DNA of 64,000 bases from Pseudomonas persica (GCF_900291015.1 NZ_OLKL01000027.1:56254-120253), one strand, 5' to 3'; counted from the first letter of the stretch, positions 7,563-16,627 are shown. Program-made: numbers and translations. Notes: generated by a model not told the origin, from the letters alone.

Positions 7563-8121
7563 CTGATGTCGAACCCATGCCGACTGCAAGCCACTCAGCG
7601 CGTGTCATCTCCCATATTTCGACGCGCATCGGCCCGCAGACAAAATCACCGTCTCGCACGCCTACCATGCGCATCCCCTCGTACTCTGAGACCCTGCGGG
7701 ACGCGTGGTTGGCAAGCGCTTTGGGAACCTGCATGAGCGGACGCGACAATGTCTCGAACCAATACGCATTGATGACCCGGCACGCTTCACGCATGTAGCC
7801 TTTTCCCCACCACTGCGGCGCAAGCCAGAAGCCTCTGTTGTTACCAGGCTGTTCAAACAGGCTGATGCTGCCAATGGTGCACTCGGTGTCGTTGCGCAGG
7901 CGGATCATCCAGTGCCATTCACGACCCGCTGCCATGGCCGGCAGGGCGACATCGCGCACATAGACCAGCGCGCCATCTTCCGGGTACGGCCATGGCACAC
8001 GACGATCCAGGTAGCGCACTACCTCCCATTGGGGGAACAACGCCTGGATGATGGGTGCATCCTGCAACTGGAGTGGCGTGAGAACAAGACGATCGGTGAA
8101 CAGCGTCGGAAGGCGATCCAT
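7537..8121 (-). CDS. GNAT acetyltransferase, RimJ/RimL type
   Basis: This is a 194-residue protein with the Acetyltransf_3 start (LFTDRLVLTPLQLQDAPIIQ) and the acetyl-CoA loop FWLAPQWWGKGYMREACR. The family transfers acetyl groups to N-termini or amines; the substrate is unknown here. It is convergent with the LysE-family gene, and its last codons overlap that gene. A REP pair follows upstream of its promoter region. Confidence 0.85.
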   Translation of the reverse strand: MDRLPTLFTDRLVLTPLQLQDAPIIQALFPQWEVVRYLDRRVPWPYPEDGALVYVRDVALPAMAAGREWHWMIRLRNDTECTIGSISLFEQPGNNRGFWLAPQWWGKGYMREACRVINAYWFETLSRPLMQVPKALANHASRRVSEYEGMRMVGVRDGDFVCGPMRVEIWEMTRAEWLAVGMGSTSATRPGATR

Positions 8122-8250
8122 GGCATTCGTTCCTGGGCATCCTTTTTGGGGCTTTTAATGGTCTGTGATGGATCCGTTCGTGTCGAGCGTTCACTGCCCT
8201 GTGGCCTGCGCTGTGGCGTAGAGAACCGAGTTGCCAAGCAGTTCGCGTAC

Positions 8251-8377
8251 CCTGTGGGAGCGGCTTTAGCCGCGAACAATCCAACGCGGTGCATGGCACC
8301 GGCTGTGCCGGTGTTCGCGGCTAAAGCCGCTCCCACAGTGTCCCTGCCAATCCAATGAGTCATGTGCAGTTCCATGA
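8251..8377. repeat. REP pair with conserved flank
   Basis: Two inverted arms, GTGGGAGCGGCTTTAGCCGC and GCGGCTAAAGCCGCTCCCAC, enclose the GGCACCGGCTGTGCCGGTG hairpin. The right flank (8341-8377) is the reverse complement of the TGGAACTGCACATGACTC-type flank at 22991 and 27373, so the repeated unit is larger than the REP itself. Confidence 0.85.
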
Positions 8378-8416
8378 CAAAGCAGCCCCAATGGAGACAG
8401 CCCGCAGGCTGGTGAA

Positions 8417-9181
8417 TCAGCGCTGGCGCAATACGCTAGCCAGCCCAACAGTCAATACCACCGCGCCAAGCATGGCCAGGCTGATGGCAATTGCGACACC
8501 CCAGGCATCGAGCAGCCCTGCCAACACCAGATAAAACGCTATTACCCCCACCGCCCCGATCGCATTGCCCCGCACCATCGCCGCCATCCCGGCCCGGCCG
8601 TTCTGCACATGGGCGAATACCACCAGCGGCCAGGCAATCACCGGGATCGGCGCCAACATCCCGCTGGTCGCCGGGCCCAGCCAGTTAGCCAGGCTGGTAG
8701 TCACCATCAGCAGGGACGTGGCAGACACCATGCGCAAGGGGATCTCCCAAAACCGATGCCGGGGCCGGGCCAGGGTGTCCGGCCTGGGCTCGCGGCCGCT
8801 GGCGCGTATCAGCACGCCTATCAGCACCAGCGCCACGGCAATCGACAGGTACAGGTTGCCCCCGTGGGTAAACGCATAGGCCGCCAGGCCATAGAACAGC
8901 ATTGCCAGCAATACGGCCGGGGCAATGCCGAGCCTGCGTGTGGCGAACAGGTAGAAGGTATACGTAGCCTGCACCGCCGCCAGGCCGCCCAGCGCGGCGG
9001 GTACCGCACTCAGGGCGAAGGCCGTGCCCTGTTCCAGGCACAGGAAGGTCATTACCAGCGCCGAGGTGATCGGCAGGCCGGACAGCAGCCCGCCCAGCAG
9101 GCCACCCCAGCGTCGCGAGGCGAGGGAGATGGCCCACATCAGCAGGGGGGTGACGATGAGTTTCAGGTAGAACAGGGTCAT
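8417..9181 (-). CDS. Multi-pass inner-membrane protein of unknown function
   Basis: This is a 254-residue, very hydrophobic protein with roughly seven or eight membrane segments (for example LKLIVTPLLMWAIS, AVPAALGGLAAVQATYTF, LLAMLFYGLAAYAF, VIAFYLVLAGLLD). One basic cytoplasmic loop lies at about residues 128-145 (RASGREPRPDTLARPRHR). I do not recognise a transporter signature. It lies 64 bases downstream of the O-acetylhomoserine sulfhydrylase gene on the same strand and is probably co-transcribed, so a role linked to sulfur amino acids or methanethiol is possible but unproven. The start at 9181 gives the first membrane helix at the N-terminus. Confidence 0.75.
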   Translation of the reverse strand: MTLFYLKLIVTPLLMWAISLASRRWGGLLGGLLSGLPITSALVMTFLCLEQGTAFALSAVPAALGGLAAVQATYTFYLFATRRLGIAPAVLLAMLFYGLAAYAFTHGGNLYLSIAVALVLIGVLIRASGREPRPDTLARPRHRFWEIPLRMVSATSLLMVTTSLANWLGPATSGMLAPIPVIAWPLVVFAHVQNGRAGMAAMVRGNAIGAVGVIAFYLVLAGLLDAWGVAIAISLAMLGAVVLTVGLASVLRQR

Positions 9182-9245
9182 TGCGGGTGTATCCAGGCTT
9201 GATGAAGGTGCGCCCGCCGTCGGCACTGGATGGGGCGCAGGTGAA

Positions 9246-10523
9246 TCAGCCGCGGCTGGCCTCCAGGGCCTGGGCCAGGTCGGCGATGATGTCGTCGCTG
9301 TGCTCGATGCCGATCGACAGGCGCACCATGTCCCGAGGTACGCCGGCCTTTTCCAGTTCCTCGTCGTTGAGCTGGCGGTGGGTGGTGGAGGCGGGGTGGC
9401 AGGCCAGCGACTTGGCATCGCCAATGTTCACCAGGCGCACCACCAGCTGCAGCGCATCGATGAAGCGCGCGCCGGCCGCCTGGCCGCCCTTGATGCCGAA
9501 CGACAGGATCGACGCCGGCTTGCCGCCGGTGTAACGCTGGGCCAGTTCATGCTCGGGGTGGTCGGGCAGCCCGGCGTATTTCACCCACGCCACCTGTTCG
9601 TGGGCTTGCAGGTAGCGGGCGACCTTCAGCGCGTTCTCGGTGTGGCGCTCCATGCGCAGGGCCAACGTTTCCAGGCCTTGCAGGATCAGGAAGGCGTTGA
9701 ACGGCGACAGCGCCGCGCCGGTGTTGCGCAACGGCACTACGCGGCAGCGGCCGATGAAGGCGGCGGGGCCGAAGGCTTCGGTGTAGGTGACGCCGTGGTA
9801 GGACGGGTCGGGGGTGTTGAGCAGGGCGAAGCGCTCTTTGTTGTCGGCCCAGGGGAATTTGCCGGAGTCGATGACGATGCCGCCGATGCTGGTACCGTGG
9901 CCGCCGATGTACTTGGTCAGCGAGTGCACGACAATATCCGCGCCATGCTCGAACGGCCGGCACAGCACCGGGGTGGCCACGGTGTTGTCGACGATCAGCG
10001 GCACGCCGTGACGATGGGCGGCCTCGGCCAGCGCGGCGATATCGACGATATTGCCGGCGGGGTTGCCGATGGACTCGCAGAACACCGCCTTGGTGCGCTC
10101 ATCGATCAGTGCCTCCAGGGCGGCGATGTCGTCATGCGCGGCAAAGCGGGTGTGGATGCCCATGCGCGGCAGGGTGTGGGCCAGCAGGTTGTAGGTGCCG
10201 CCGTACAGCTTGGCCACCGAGACAATGTTGTCGCCGGCCTCGGCGACGGTCTGGATGGCATAGGTGATGGCGGCCATGCCCGAGGCCACCGCCAGCGCAC
10301 CGACCCCGCCCTCCAGGGCGGCCATGCGCTGCTCGAGCACATCGTTGGTGGGGTTCATGATGCGCGAGTAGATGTTGCCGGCCACTTTCAGGTCGAACAG
10401 GTCGGCGCCGTGCTGGGTGTCGTCGAAGGCGAAGGAGGTGGTCTGGTAGATCGGTACGGCCACTGCCCGGGTGGCCGGGTCGTGGCTGAAGCCTGCGTGG
10501 ATGGCGAGGGTTTCCAGCTTCAT
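9246..10523 (-). CDS. metY: O-acetylhomoserine sulfhydrylase (aminocarboxypropyltransferase)
   Basis: This 425-residue PLP enzyme of the Cys/Met metabolism family makes homocysteine from O-acetylhomoserine and sulfide, or methionine from methanethiol. Visible features are MKLETLAIHAGFSHDPATRA, YSRIMNPTNDVLEQRMAALE, SGMAAITYAIQ and the PLP lysine K204 in VVHSLTKYIGGHG. The end is DMVRLSIGIEHSDDIIADL. The length fits MetY rather than the shorter MetB/MetC enzymes. The start at 10523 matches family N-termini. A 194-bp copy of its middle part lies at 17726-17919. Confidence 0.93.
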   Translation of the reverse strand: MKLETLAIHAGFSHDPATRAVAVPIYQTTSFAFDDTQHGADLFDLKVAGNIYSRIMNPTNDVLEQRMAALEGGVGALAVASGMAAITYAIQTVAEAGDNIVSVAKLYGGTYNLLAHTLPRMGIHTRFAAHDDIAALEALIDERTKAVFCESIGNPAGNIVDIAALAEAAHRHGVPLIVDNTVATPVLCRPFEHGADIVVHSLTKYIGGHGTSIGGIVIDSGKFPWADNKERFALLNTPDPSYHGVTYTEAFGPAAFIGRCRVVPLRNTGAALSPFNAFLILQGLETLALRMERHTENALKVARYLQAHEQVAWVKYAGLPDHPEHELAQRYTGGKPASILSFGIKGGQAAGARFIDALQLVVRLVNIGDAKSLACHPASTTHRQLNDEELEKAGVPRDMVRLSIGIEHSDDIIADLAQALEASRG

Positions 10524-10595
10524 GCAATCGTTCCTTGAGCGTGGGTGGAGCGATCGAGCATGTGGCGCAGGGCGGGTGTGGGTCAAGCGTGAACG

Positions 10596-10627
10596 TGCGA
10601 TGGGCTGCCCGGCAGCAGCCCATCGCA
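10596..10627 (-). terminator. Perfect 13-bp hairpin after the 145-residue gene
   Basis: TGCGATGGGCTGC (10596-10608) pairs with GCAGCCCATCGCA (10615-10627) around a six-base loop. It begins 14 bases after the stop codon of the gene at 10641-11078, as a terminator would, but has no T-tract. Confidence 0.55.
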
Positions 10628-10640
10628 TCGACGGGCGCGC

Positions 10641-11078
10641 CTACTCGTCCTGCCGGCGCACGTGCATCACCCACTGGCCTGCATACCAGGCGCCGCCTAC
10701 CGCGATCAGGCCCGCCACTGCGCGCCAGTCACGGAAGAACAGTCGCATCGCATTGATGGTGGGTGGTGCGTCGCTGCTGCGGACGAAGATGCGGATGCGC
10801 GAGGGTTGTGGGGCGGGATCGGTCTCCACGCCGTCTCGTGGCGACAGCGACGCTGGGCTGAGGCCCTCCTCGATGATCAGGTAGTCACGGCCCTGCTGCA
10901 CCACGCGGGCGTTGATTTTCTCCTTCTTCAACTGCTCGACCAGCCCTTTGGTGACGCTTTCGATCTGTCGATCCACGGTATGGATGAAGTCCAGTAACTG
11001 GGCGCCACTCACCTTGGGCTCGGCGACAAACGCCAGCGGGCCGGCATAGAGGGTGGCGATATCAATGGGTTTGTTCAT
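10641..11078 (-). CDS. Hypothetical protein with C-terminal membrane anchor
   Basis: This is a 145-residue protein. Residues 1-80 are soluble and mixed (LLDFIHTVDRQIESVTKGLV, then ARVVQQGRDYLIIEEG); a Pro-rich linker follows, then one membrane segment near the end (WRAVAGLIAVGGAWYAGQWV). It follows the RhiA-like gene by 63 bases on the same strand, with a GC-rich hairpin between them, so they may form an operon. I do not recognise the family. The C-terminal anchor suggests the soluble part faces the cytoplasm. Confidence 0.65.
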   Translation of the reverse strand: MNKPIDIATLYAGPLAFVAEPKVSGAQLLDFIHTVDRQIESVTKGLVEQLKKEKINARVVQQGRDYLIIEEGLSPASLSPRDGVETDPAPQPSRIRIFVRSSDAPPTINAMRLFFRDWRAVAGLIAVGGAWYAGQWVMHVRRQDE

Positions 11079-11109
11079 TTTCAGCTCCTTGCCGAATCCG
11101 GCGACAGCA

Positions 11110-11135
11110 GGCCGGCGCGCTGCTGCGCGCCGGCC
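11110..11135 (-). terminator. GC-rich hairpin between two co-directional genes
   Basis: GGCCGGCGCGC and GCGCGCCGGCC form an 11-bp perfect stem with a TGCT loop, directly after the RhiA-like stop codon. It may attenuate or stabilise the transcript, since another gene follows 32 bases later on the same strand. There is no T-tract. Confidence 0.5.
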
Positions 11136-11141
11136 GCGGGC

Positions 11142-11831
11142 TCAGGCGTGTTCGAGAACCCTGCCAAGGCGTTCCTGGCGGGCAGCGATCAACCGTTGGG
11201 TAGCCTCGTAGGACACCTTGCTCACCTGGGTGTAGGTGAGCGTCAGCTTGATATTGGCGCCATCCATGCTCGCAGTAGCTGTTGCGCAGTTCATGCCGCT
11301 AGGGAACTGGATTTCCATCGGGCCGACCACGACGTTGCTGCTGATGACTTCACCCAGCTGTACCTTCTGGAACAGCCCCAGGTAATAAGTGGGCGTCACC
11401 TTGAACTGGGCCTGGCCACCACCGACCACATCCGGCTTGAACACCGAACCCTGGCCGCTCATGCCGATACCCAGGTTGGCGGGCAAGTTCGATTTGTTGT
11501 TGATCTGGATGCTGTCACCGGGTGCCGAGCCGCTACCCAGCACCAGTTGCTGGACGTTGTCCTTGAACACGCAGTCCCAGACTGAACCGAGCTGCGTCGA
11601 CAGCGTCTGGCTGGCCTTGTACACCCCGACGCCACCAACCTGCCGATAGTTGGCGATCACCACGTTGTAGTCGATGGTCCACTCCACCCCGCTGAAACCC
11701 TGGGTGGGCACAGTGGTCTGCTTCCAGGACACGCTGTCGAGCCCTACCGAGCTTGGCAAGGTCTGGTAGACCGCGAGGGTCCAGGTATCGTTGGTCTGGT
11801 TGTCGAAGTCTACATAGTAATCAGTGCTCAT
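11142..11831 (-). CDS. RhiA-like protein
   Basis: This is a 229-residue protein without signal peptide or membrane segment, rich in Ser, Thr, Gln and Val and predicted mostly beta. Segments such as YYVDFDNQTNDTWTLAVYQT, SVSWKQTTVP, YRQVGGVGVYKASQTL and SSNVVVGPMEIQFPSGMNCA resemble what I remember of the Rhizobium leguminosarum rhizosphere protein RhiA and its Pseudomonas relatives. The function of that family is not established. A good AAGGAGAG site precedes the ATG. It is followed by a small anchored protein gene. Confidence 0.6.
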   Translation of the reverse strand: MSTDYYVDFDNQTNDTWTLAVYQTLPSSVGLDSVSWKQTTVPTQGFSGVEWTIDYNVVIANYRQVGGVGVYKASQTLSTQLGSVWDCVFKDNVQQLVLGSGSAPGDSIQINNKSNLPANLGIGMSGQGSVFKPDVVGGGQAQFKVTPTYYLGLFQKVQLGEVISSNVVVGPMEIQFPSGMNCATATASMDGANIKLTLTYTQVSKVSYEATQRLIAARQERLGRVLEHA

Positions 11832-11956
11832 GATGCTCTCCTTGTCATGTGGGCCGGGCGTGAGGGGTCACGCGGTCGGCCCAGTGACAGGAGCATCGAT
11901 CATGCCAGGCGGATGATTTGTTTCTTTTCAGTCGGTTAGCCCGGACGGCAGCGGTT

Positions 11957-11980
11957 GGGGTGGACGTTTTCGTCCACCCC
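11957..11980. terminator. Hairpin after the racemase gene
   Basis: GGGGTGGACG (11957-11966) pairs perfectly with CGTCCACCCC (11971-11980) around a TTTT loop, about 30 bases after the racemase stop on the minus strand. It is likely the end of the DUF917-racemase transcript. Confidence 0.55.
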
Positions 11981-12011
11981 GGGGTGTTGCTGGCGGACGC
12001 ATCCGGCCGTT

Positions 12012-12728
12012 TCAGCCAAGGGTTGCCTTGGCGTAGCACAAGCGGCTCGGGCGCACCTTCATCCGCACCAGTGACAGCAGGAAACCGAACCCGCACTGGT
12101 TGGGGTCCAGCACCGGTACGTAACAGCCCAGGTCCTGCTCGATAAGCTGCGACAAGCGCTCAGCGACCCCCATGAAGCCGGTACAGCCGAGCAACAGCGC
12201 CTGTGCTCCATCCTCGTTGATCGCCGCCAGGCCAGCTTGCAACGACTTGATCAGCACAACCTCGACATCACCCAACTGCGCCACCGGGCAGTCGATGGCG
12301 CGGATCGAGGCAAAATTGATGCTTTGGCCATAATTGGCCACATGGCCGCGTTGCAGGGCCAAGGTACTCTGCAGGATGGTGATGATGGAAAACCGCTGGC
12401 ATAGCCCCAGGGCGCTGAAGGCGGAGGTGGGAAAGCCGCCAATGATCGGGATGTCGATCACTTCGCGGGCAGGCTCCACGCCGCACATGTCGAAATCGCT
12501 CAGCCAGATGCCGTCGAACCCCTGCTGTTCAAGGTGCTGCGCCAGGTGTACTACCGCCAGGGCGTTCTCGGCGAGATTCAGCCGGTTCTGGATACACGGG
12601 TTGCCCTGGTCGATGTTGAACACCTGCACCTCGACATCCGGCGGTACCACCGGGGCTATCGAGGCCAGCAGACCTTCGTTGTACGCGCTGCTGTTGACCG
12701 GCGCGAGCACCGCAATGCGCAGGCTCAT
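12012..12728 (-). CDS. Asp/Glu/hydantoin racemase family protein
   Basis: This is a 238-residue protein of the cofactor-independent racemase fold with two catalytic cysteines: one in LSDFDMCGVE and one in LLLGCTGFM. It starts MSLRIAVLAPVNSSAYNEG. Its ATG overlaps the stop of the DUF917 gene (ATGA), so the two are translationally coupled. Hydantoin and aspartate racemases are the closest well-known members. Beside DUF917, a protein linked to hydantoin or related amide metabolism, a hydantoin- or amino-acid-racemase role is likely, but the substrate is unknown. Confidence 0.82.
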   Translation of the reverse strand: MSLRIAVLAPVNSSAYNEGLLASIAPVVPPDVEVQVFNIDQGNPCIQNRLNLAENALAVVHLAQHLEQQGFDGIWLSDFDMCGVEPAREVIDIPIIGGFPTSAFSALGLCQRFSIITILQSTLALQRGHVANYGQSINFASIRAIDCPVAQLGDVEVVLIKSLQAGLAAINEDGAQALLLGCTGFMGVAERLSQLIEQDLGCYVPVLDPNQCGFGFLLSLVRMKVRPSRLCYAKATLG

Positions 12729-13921
12729 GGGCGTAACTCCTGCAGTTGCTCGATGCTTCGGTAGGCGCCCAGGTAGCCCAGGTCTGCCAGCAATTGCGCG
12801 AAGCTCCACGCGATCAACCCACCCGCTTGGCGCAGCGGCGCCGCCGCCTGCCAGCCGATCAGGCAGGCACCGCGCCCGGCATAGGCCGGGTCCAGCGAGC
12901 CATCGGCACGCACCAGGTCGCCGTTGGAGGCCAGCGCCGGCCCCGCGCCTTCGAAGAACCAGGCAATGCTGTCCGGGGCCATGGCCAGTGGTTGCGGCTG
13001 GTGCTTGTCCCACAGCAACAGCGACTCGTTCTCGTAGCACAGGCGCAAACTGCCTTCGTCGCTGTCCAGGTCGATGCGGCCGATGTCAAAGCCGCCCTGG
13101 GTAGTGACGCCAGCGTGCGTCAGGCGCGCGTTGCGAGACAGGCAGCGGGCCGGCAGGCCGTGCTGGCCAAGCCAGTCGAGCACGGCCTGGCATGTGTGCA
13201 ACTGCCCGGCAGCCAGGGCTCTGCCCAGCGCCAGCGCGCGGCTGAGGGTGCCGCGCAGCGGCAGCGCGGAAGGCAGCTGGGCGGGGCTCATGCACCATAA
13301 CGCCAGGCCGCCGAACTCACCGAACGCCGGTGAGCCGACCACCGGGCGCAACATTTGCTCGGCGATCACATTGGCGTTTTCTGCGTATCCCTGGGTGCTG
13401 GCCGGCGGCGTTACATTCAACTCCACCACCAAGCCCTCCTGGCTGACCACGAACGCCGGCCGCGGCGATATGCCGGCAGCAGCGAAGGTGAGCATCGGCA
13501 ATGAGGGCACCGCGCGCCCGGCGCCGTCGGCATCCACCACCGCCAGCCCCAGCTTGGCGGCGGCCAGGCACGCGACCAGAAAGCCCAACGCGCCGCTTTC
13601 CGGTGGCACGATATAGGCAAGCTGGCGGCCCTGCTCATGCAGGCGCTGGCGCAAGCATTGCAGGGCCTGGATCGGCCCGAGGGGGTACTCGCAACGCCCG
13701 ATCGTCTCCGGTGCCCCCATGTACGCCACTACTGCGGCGTCACCGGCACAGGCTTCGTCCACCGTGACCACCGTGACCCGGTCGCGCGGGTAGAAATCCC
13801 CGACCTTGAACGCGGCCAGCAAATGCCGGGCCGACGCCAAGGTGCCACCACCACCACTGCCAAAGAAACAACCACCATCGATCAACGCGTGCAGATCCTT
13901 GTGCTCCAGCTCAAAGGCCAT
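12725..13921 (-). CDS. DUF917 family protein
   Basis: This is a 398-residue protein. The N-terminal GGCFFGSGGGGTLASARHLL, the central block TFAAAGISPRPAFVVSQEGL and the late block NESLLLWDKHQPQPLAMAPD fit DUF917, whose members usually lie beside hydantoinase/N-methylhydantoinase A genes. No such hydantoinase gene is present here, only the coupled racemase. An AGGAG ribosome site precedes the ATG at 13921, 30 bases after the regulator's stop, so all three genes could be one transcript. Its biochemical activity is not known to me. Confidence 0.78.
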   Translation of the reverse strand: MAFELEHKDLHALIDGGCFFGSGGGGTLASARHLLAAFKVGDFYPRDRVTVVTVDEACAGDAAVVAYMGAPETIGRCEYPLGPIQALQCLRQRLHEQGRQLAYIVPPESGALGFLVACLAAAKLGLAVVDADGAGRAVPSLPMLTFAAAGISPRPAFVVSQEGLVVELNVTPPASTQGYAENANVIAEQMLRPVVGSPAFGEFGGLALWCMSPAQLPSALPLRGTLSRALALGRALAAGQLHTCQAVLDWLGQHGLPARCLSRNARLTHAGVTTQGGFDIGRIDLDSDEGSLRLCYENESLLLWDKHQPQPLAMAPDSIAWFFEGAGPALASNGDLVRADGSLDPAYAGRGACLIGWQAAAPLRQAGGLIAWSFAQLLADLGYLGAYRSIEQLQELRP

Positions 13922-13951
13922 GATCTTGCTCCTGCTCTCGGGTTGAGGGGT

Positions 13952-16210
13952 TCAGCTCGCCAATCGTGCCAGCCAGCTACGCACAGTGCTGGCGGGCGGG
14001 TAGTCCAGTTGCGGGTCGAGACCGCGTAGCGCACGCACCAGGATCGACTGCACCTGGGCGCCACGCTCGCTGCGTTCGAGCAACCGGGCCAATTCCACGG
14101 CGGCGTGCAGCCGCGCCGGCACCACGCCGAGGGTCAGCGCGGTGGACAAGGCGACGCGCAGGGTCGCCTCGGCTTCGTGGTCGTCGCCAAGCGCCAGCAG
14201 CGCCCGGCCGCGTAACAGCATCAGTTCGCACAGGTAGGCGCGCTCTTGATGGTCCTGAGCCAGATCGAGGGCGACATCCACCAGCTCCAGGCAGGCCTGC
14301 GCACGCCCGGCCAACAGCAGCACTTCGCCGCGCTTCCAGGCCTGGAAACCATGGAACAGCAGGCCGCCGTTACGCAGCACATGCTGCTGGTAGCCTTCGG
14401 CAATGGCCTGTGCACCGGCTTCGTGCTCACCCGATATGCCCTGGTGATAGCCGCGCAGGATCATGCCCACGCCCCGGTAGAAGGAGAACTCGTGGCGTGC
14501 ACTGAGCAGCTCCAGCTCGCGGGCCTGGCGCCCGAGTGCATCGCGCTCGCCCAGCACGGCGGCGAGCCAGGCCGCGCCCTGCAGGGCGACCGCGCGGTTG
14601 AAGGGGTTGTCCACCGCCTGCTCGGCGCGAGCCTGCAAGCGGACCAACGCTTGGCGCGCCTGGCTGAACAGGCCCAGCTCGAAGGCGGCCAGGCCTTCGA
14701 ACGTGCGGGCCAGGCCGACCAGGTCCAGCCCTTGGTTCGATGGCCAGTTGGCCTGGTCGTCCTCCAGCAGCCTGCCGCGCGTCAGGCAGGCCAGGCTTTC
14801 CTCGAAATCGCCGAGCCAGAACAGGGTGTTGGCCATGGCCAGGTGGGCCTCGATGCGCAGTGCCTCGCTACCGGCGATCTGCGCCTGCTGCAGCATCTGT
14901 TGTGCCGCAGCGCGGGCCTCGGCCAGTTCCAGGCCCATCAACAGGGTGGTCCAGAGCCCGAACGACACCGACGCCATTTCCTGCGCCTGGCCTTGGCGCG
15001 CGGCCAAGGCCTGGGCGTCCCGGTAGCTGGCCAGGCTGGTGATGCTCAACCAGCCTTCAATACTGCGAAAGCTCACTCCCAGCAGCCGGTGCAACTCGAA
15101 TTGCAACCGCCACAGGTCTTTGCTTTCGTAGACCCGCTCGGCCACCTCCAGGCCCTTTTGCAAAGGGCCCAGGGCGCCGCGAAAGTCGGCGCCGGCGATC
15201 AGTTTGCGGCCTTCGGCCAGGTAGCGCTCGACGGTCAGGCGCAAGTCCTGGCGCAGCCTGACCCGCCGCTCGATCACCTTGCGGTTGACCCCCAACAGCT
15301 GCGCCGCAGCACTCTTGTTGCCGTTGCAACGGTGCAGCGCATGCTCAATCAGCAAGGTCTCCACTGCCGCCAGTTTGTCCGGCCCCGCAAGCCCGAGCAG
15401 GGCTTCGGCGAGCTCCCCGGCCAGCGCAGTGGCGGGCGAGGGCGGTGCCAGCAATTGTTCGAGGGTTTCCCGATCGACCAGTGGCGACGGCGCCAAGGTG
15501 CCGATGCGATCGATTGAATTGCGCAGCTCGCGCACATTGCCGGGCCAGTCTCGCTGGCACAGCAGCTCCAGCGCTGCTGCATCGAAGCGCAGCGGTCGCC
15601 GTTGCTGACGGCAAAAGTGTTCGATCAGGTCCGGGATGTCCTCACGCCGCTCGTTGAGCCCCGGGAGCTCGAGTTCGAACACCGACAAGCGGTAGTACAG
15701 GTCTTCGCGAAAGCGCTGCTCGGCCACCAGGCGCTTGAGGTCACGGTGGGTGGCCGCCACCACCCTGCCGCGGAAGTGCCGGCTCTCGCTGCTGCCGAGC
15801 GGCCGGTACTGCCCGGTTTCCAGCACCCGCAGCAGCTTCGGCTGCAGGGCCAGGGGCAATTCGCCGATTTCGTCGAGGAACAGCGTCCCGGTCCCGGCCA
15901 TCTGCAGATGGCCAATGCGCTCGCCAACCGCGCCGGTGAACGCGCCGCGGGCATGGCCAAACAGCTCGGACTCGAGCAATTGCTCGGGGATCGCCCCACA
16001 GTTGAGGTCGATGAACGGTTTGCCTGGCGCGCTCAGGCGGTGCAGTTGCTGGGCGATGACTTCCTTGCCGGCGCCCGTCGGGCCGAAGATCAGCACCGGC
16101 CGGTCGCTCTGCGCCACCCGCCGCAGCAAGGCTTGCAGCGCCTGCATGGCGGGCGAACGGCCAGGCACGCCGTCCTCGCCGCCCGGGGGCGTGGTGAGCA
16201 GTGGCTCCAT
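13952..16210 (-). CDS. Sigma-54-dependent activator with C-terminal TPR-like region
   Basis: This is a 752-residue protein. The AAA+ domain begins at about residue 20 with Walker A GPTGAGKE (43-50), GAFTGA (89-94, sigma-54 contact) and Walker B GTLFLDEIGEL. The Fis-type HTH (NGNKSAAAQLLGVNRKVIER) lies at about 308-328, not at the C-terminus. It is followed by about 400 residues of helical, Leu/Ala-rich repeats like TPRs. The usual N-terminal receiver or sensor domain is absent, so sensing probably moved to the C-terminal helical region. It is upstream of, and co-directional with, the DUF917/racemase pair that it likely controls. I saw no -24/-12 promoter in the 30-base gap. Confidence 0.88.
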   Translation of the reverse strand: MEPLLTTPPGGEDGVPGRSPAMQALQALLRRVAQSDRPVLIFGPTGAGKEVIAQQLHRLSAPGKPFIDLNCGAIPEQLLESELFGHARGAFTGAVGERIGHLQMAGTGTLFLDEIGELPLALQPKLLRVLETGQYRPLGSSESRHFRGRVVAATHRDLKRLVAEQRFREDLYYRLSVFELELPGLNERREDIPDLIEHFCRQQRRPLRFDAAALELLCQRDWPGNVRELRNSIDRIGTLAPSPLVDRETLEQLLAPPSPATALAGELAEALLGLAGPDKLAAVETLLIEHALHRCNGNKSAAAQLLGVNRKVIERRVRLRQDLRLTVERYLAEGRKLIAGADFRGALGPLQKGLEVAERVYESKDLWRLQFELHRLLGVSFRSIEGWLSITSLASYRDAQALAARQGQAQEMASVSFGLWTTLLMGLELAEARAAAQQMLQQAQIAGSEALRIEAHLAMANTLFWLGDFEESLACLTRGRLLEDDQANWPSNQGLDLVGLARTFEGLAAFELGLFSQARQALVRLQARAEQAVDNPFNRAVALQGAAWLAAVLGERDALGRQARELELLSARHEFSFYRGVGMILRGYHQGISGEHEAGAQAIAEGYQQHVLRNGGLLFHGFQAWKRGEVLLLAGRAQACLELVDVALDLAQDHQERAYLCELMLLRGRALLALGDDHEAEATLRVALSTALTLGVVPARLHAAVELARLLERSERGAQVQSILVRALRGLDPQLDYPPASTVRSWLARLAS

Positions 16211-16277
16211 GAGAATCCATCCTCGTAGGGGTGAGCCAGGCAATGAGGTATAGCAGAACGACGCGAGCGCTGCTGTG

Positions 16278-16298
16278 TGACCGGGTGGCCACCGGTCA
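16278..16298. promoter_or_regulatory. Operator-like palindrome upstream of the sigma-54 regulator
   Basis: Arms TGACCGG (16278-16284) and CCGGTCA (16292-16298) flank seven bases, about 68 bases upstream of the regulator's start, with a TATACC hexamer (minus strand, 16252-16247) between them and the gene. It may be an autoregulatory site. The rest of the 417-base gap 16211-16627 shows no gene. Confidence 0.35.
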
Positions 16299-16627
16299 GA
16301 ACGTTGTAGATTGCGCGGTTATCGGGTTGCTTCGGATGCCGGCTTCACGCCCTGAAGCTAGCAATAGGTGATCTGAGAGCACTTACACTGGAAGTGACGA
16401 CACCATTGCCTCGGTTGTCGAAGGGGCCAAAGTTGCTCGTGCGGCAAAATACTATCACTGAGCCGAGCGAAGCAGGGTAGCCCTTCAGCGTTGCCAATGC
16501 TGCTATCGCAGCCCTTACCTACGCTTGCCGAAGCCGGCATAAATTGGCAATCTGTGCGTAATATCAAAAAGATATCATGCAGTGCTCCACGCCCTGTGCA
16601 TGGACGCTTCGACAAAAGGGATTGCCC

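Noticed and set aside
9300..10538. 412-codon open frame antisense to metY
   Set aside because: The minus strand encodes a complete sulfhydrylase with PLP motifs; the plus frame is Gly/Val/Gln-rich without any motif.
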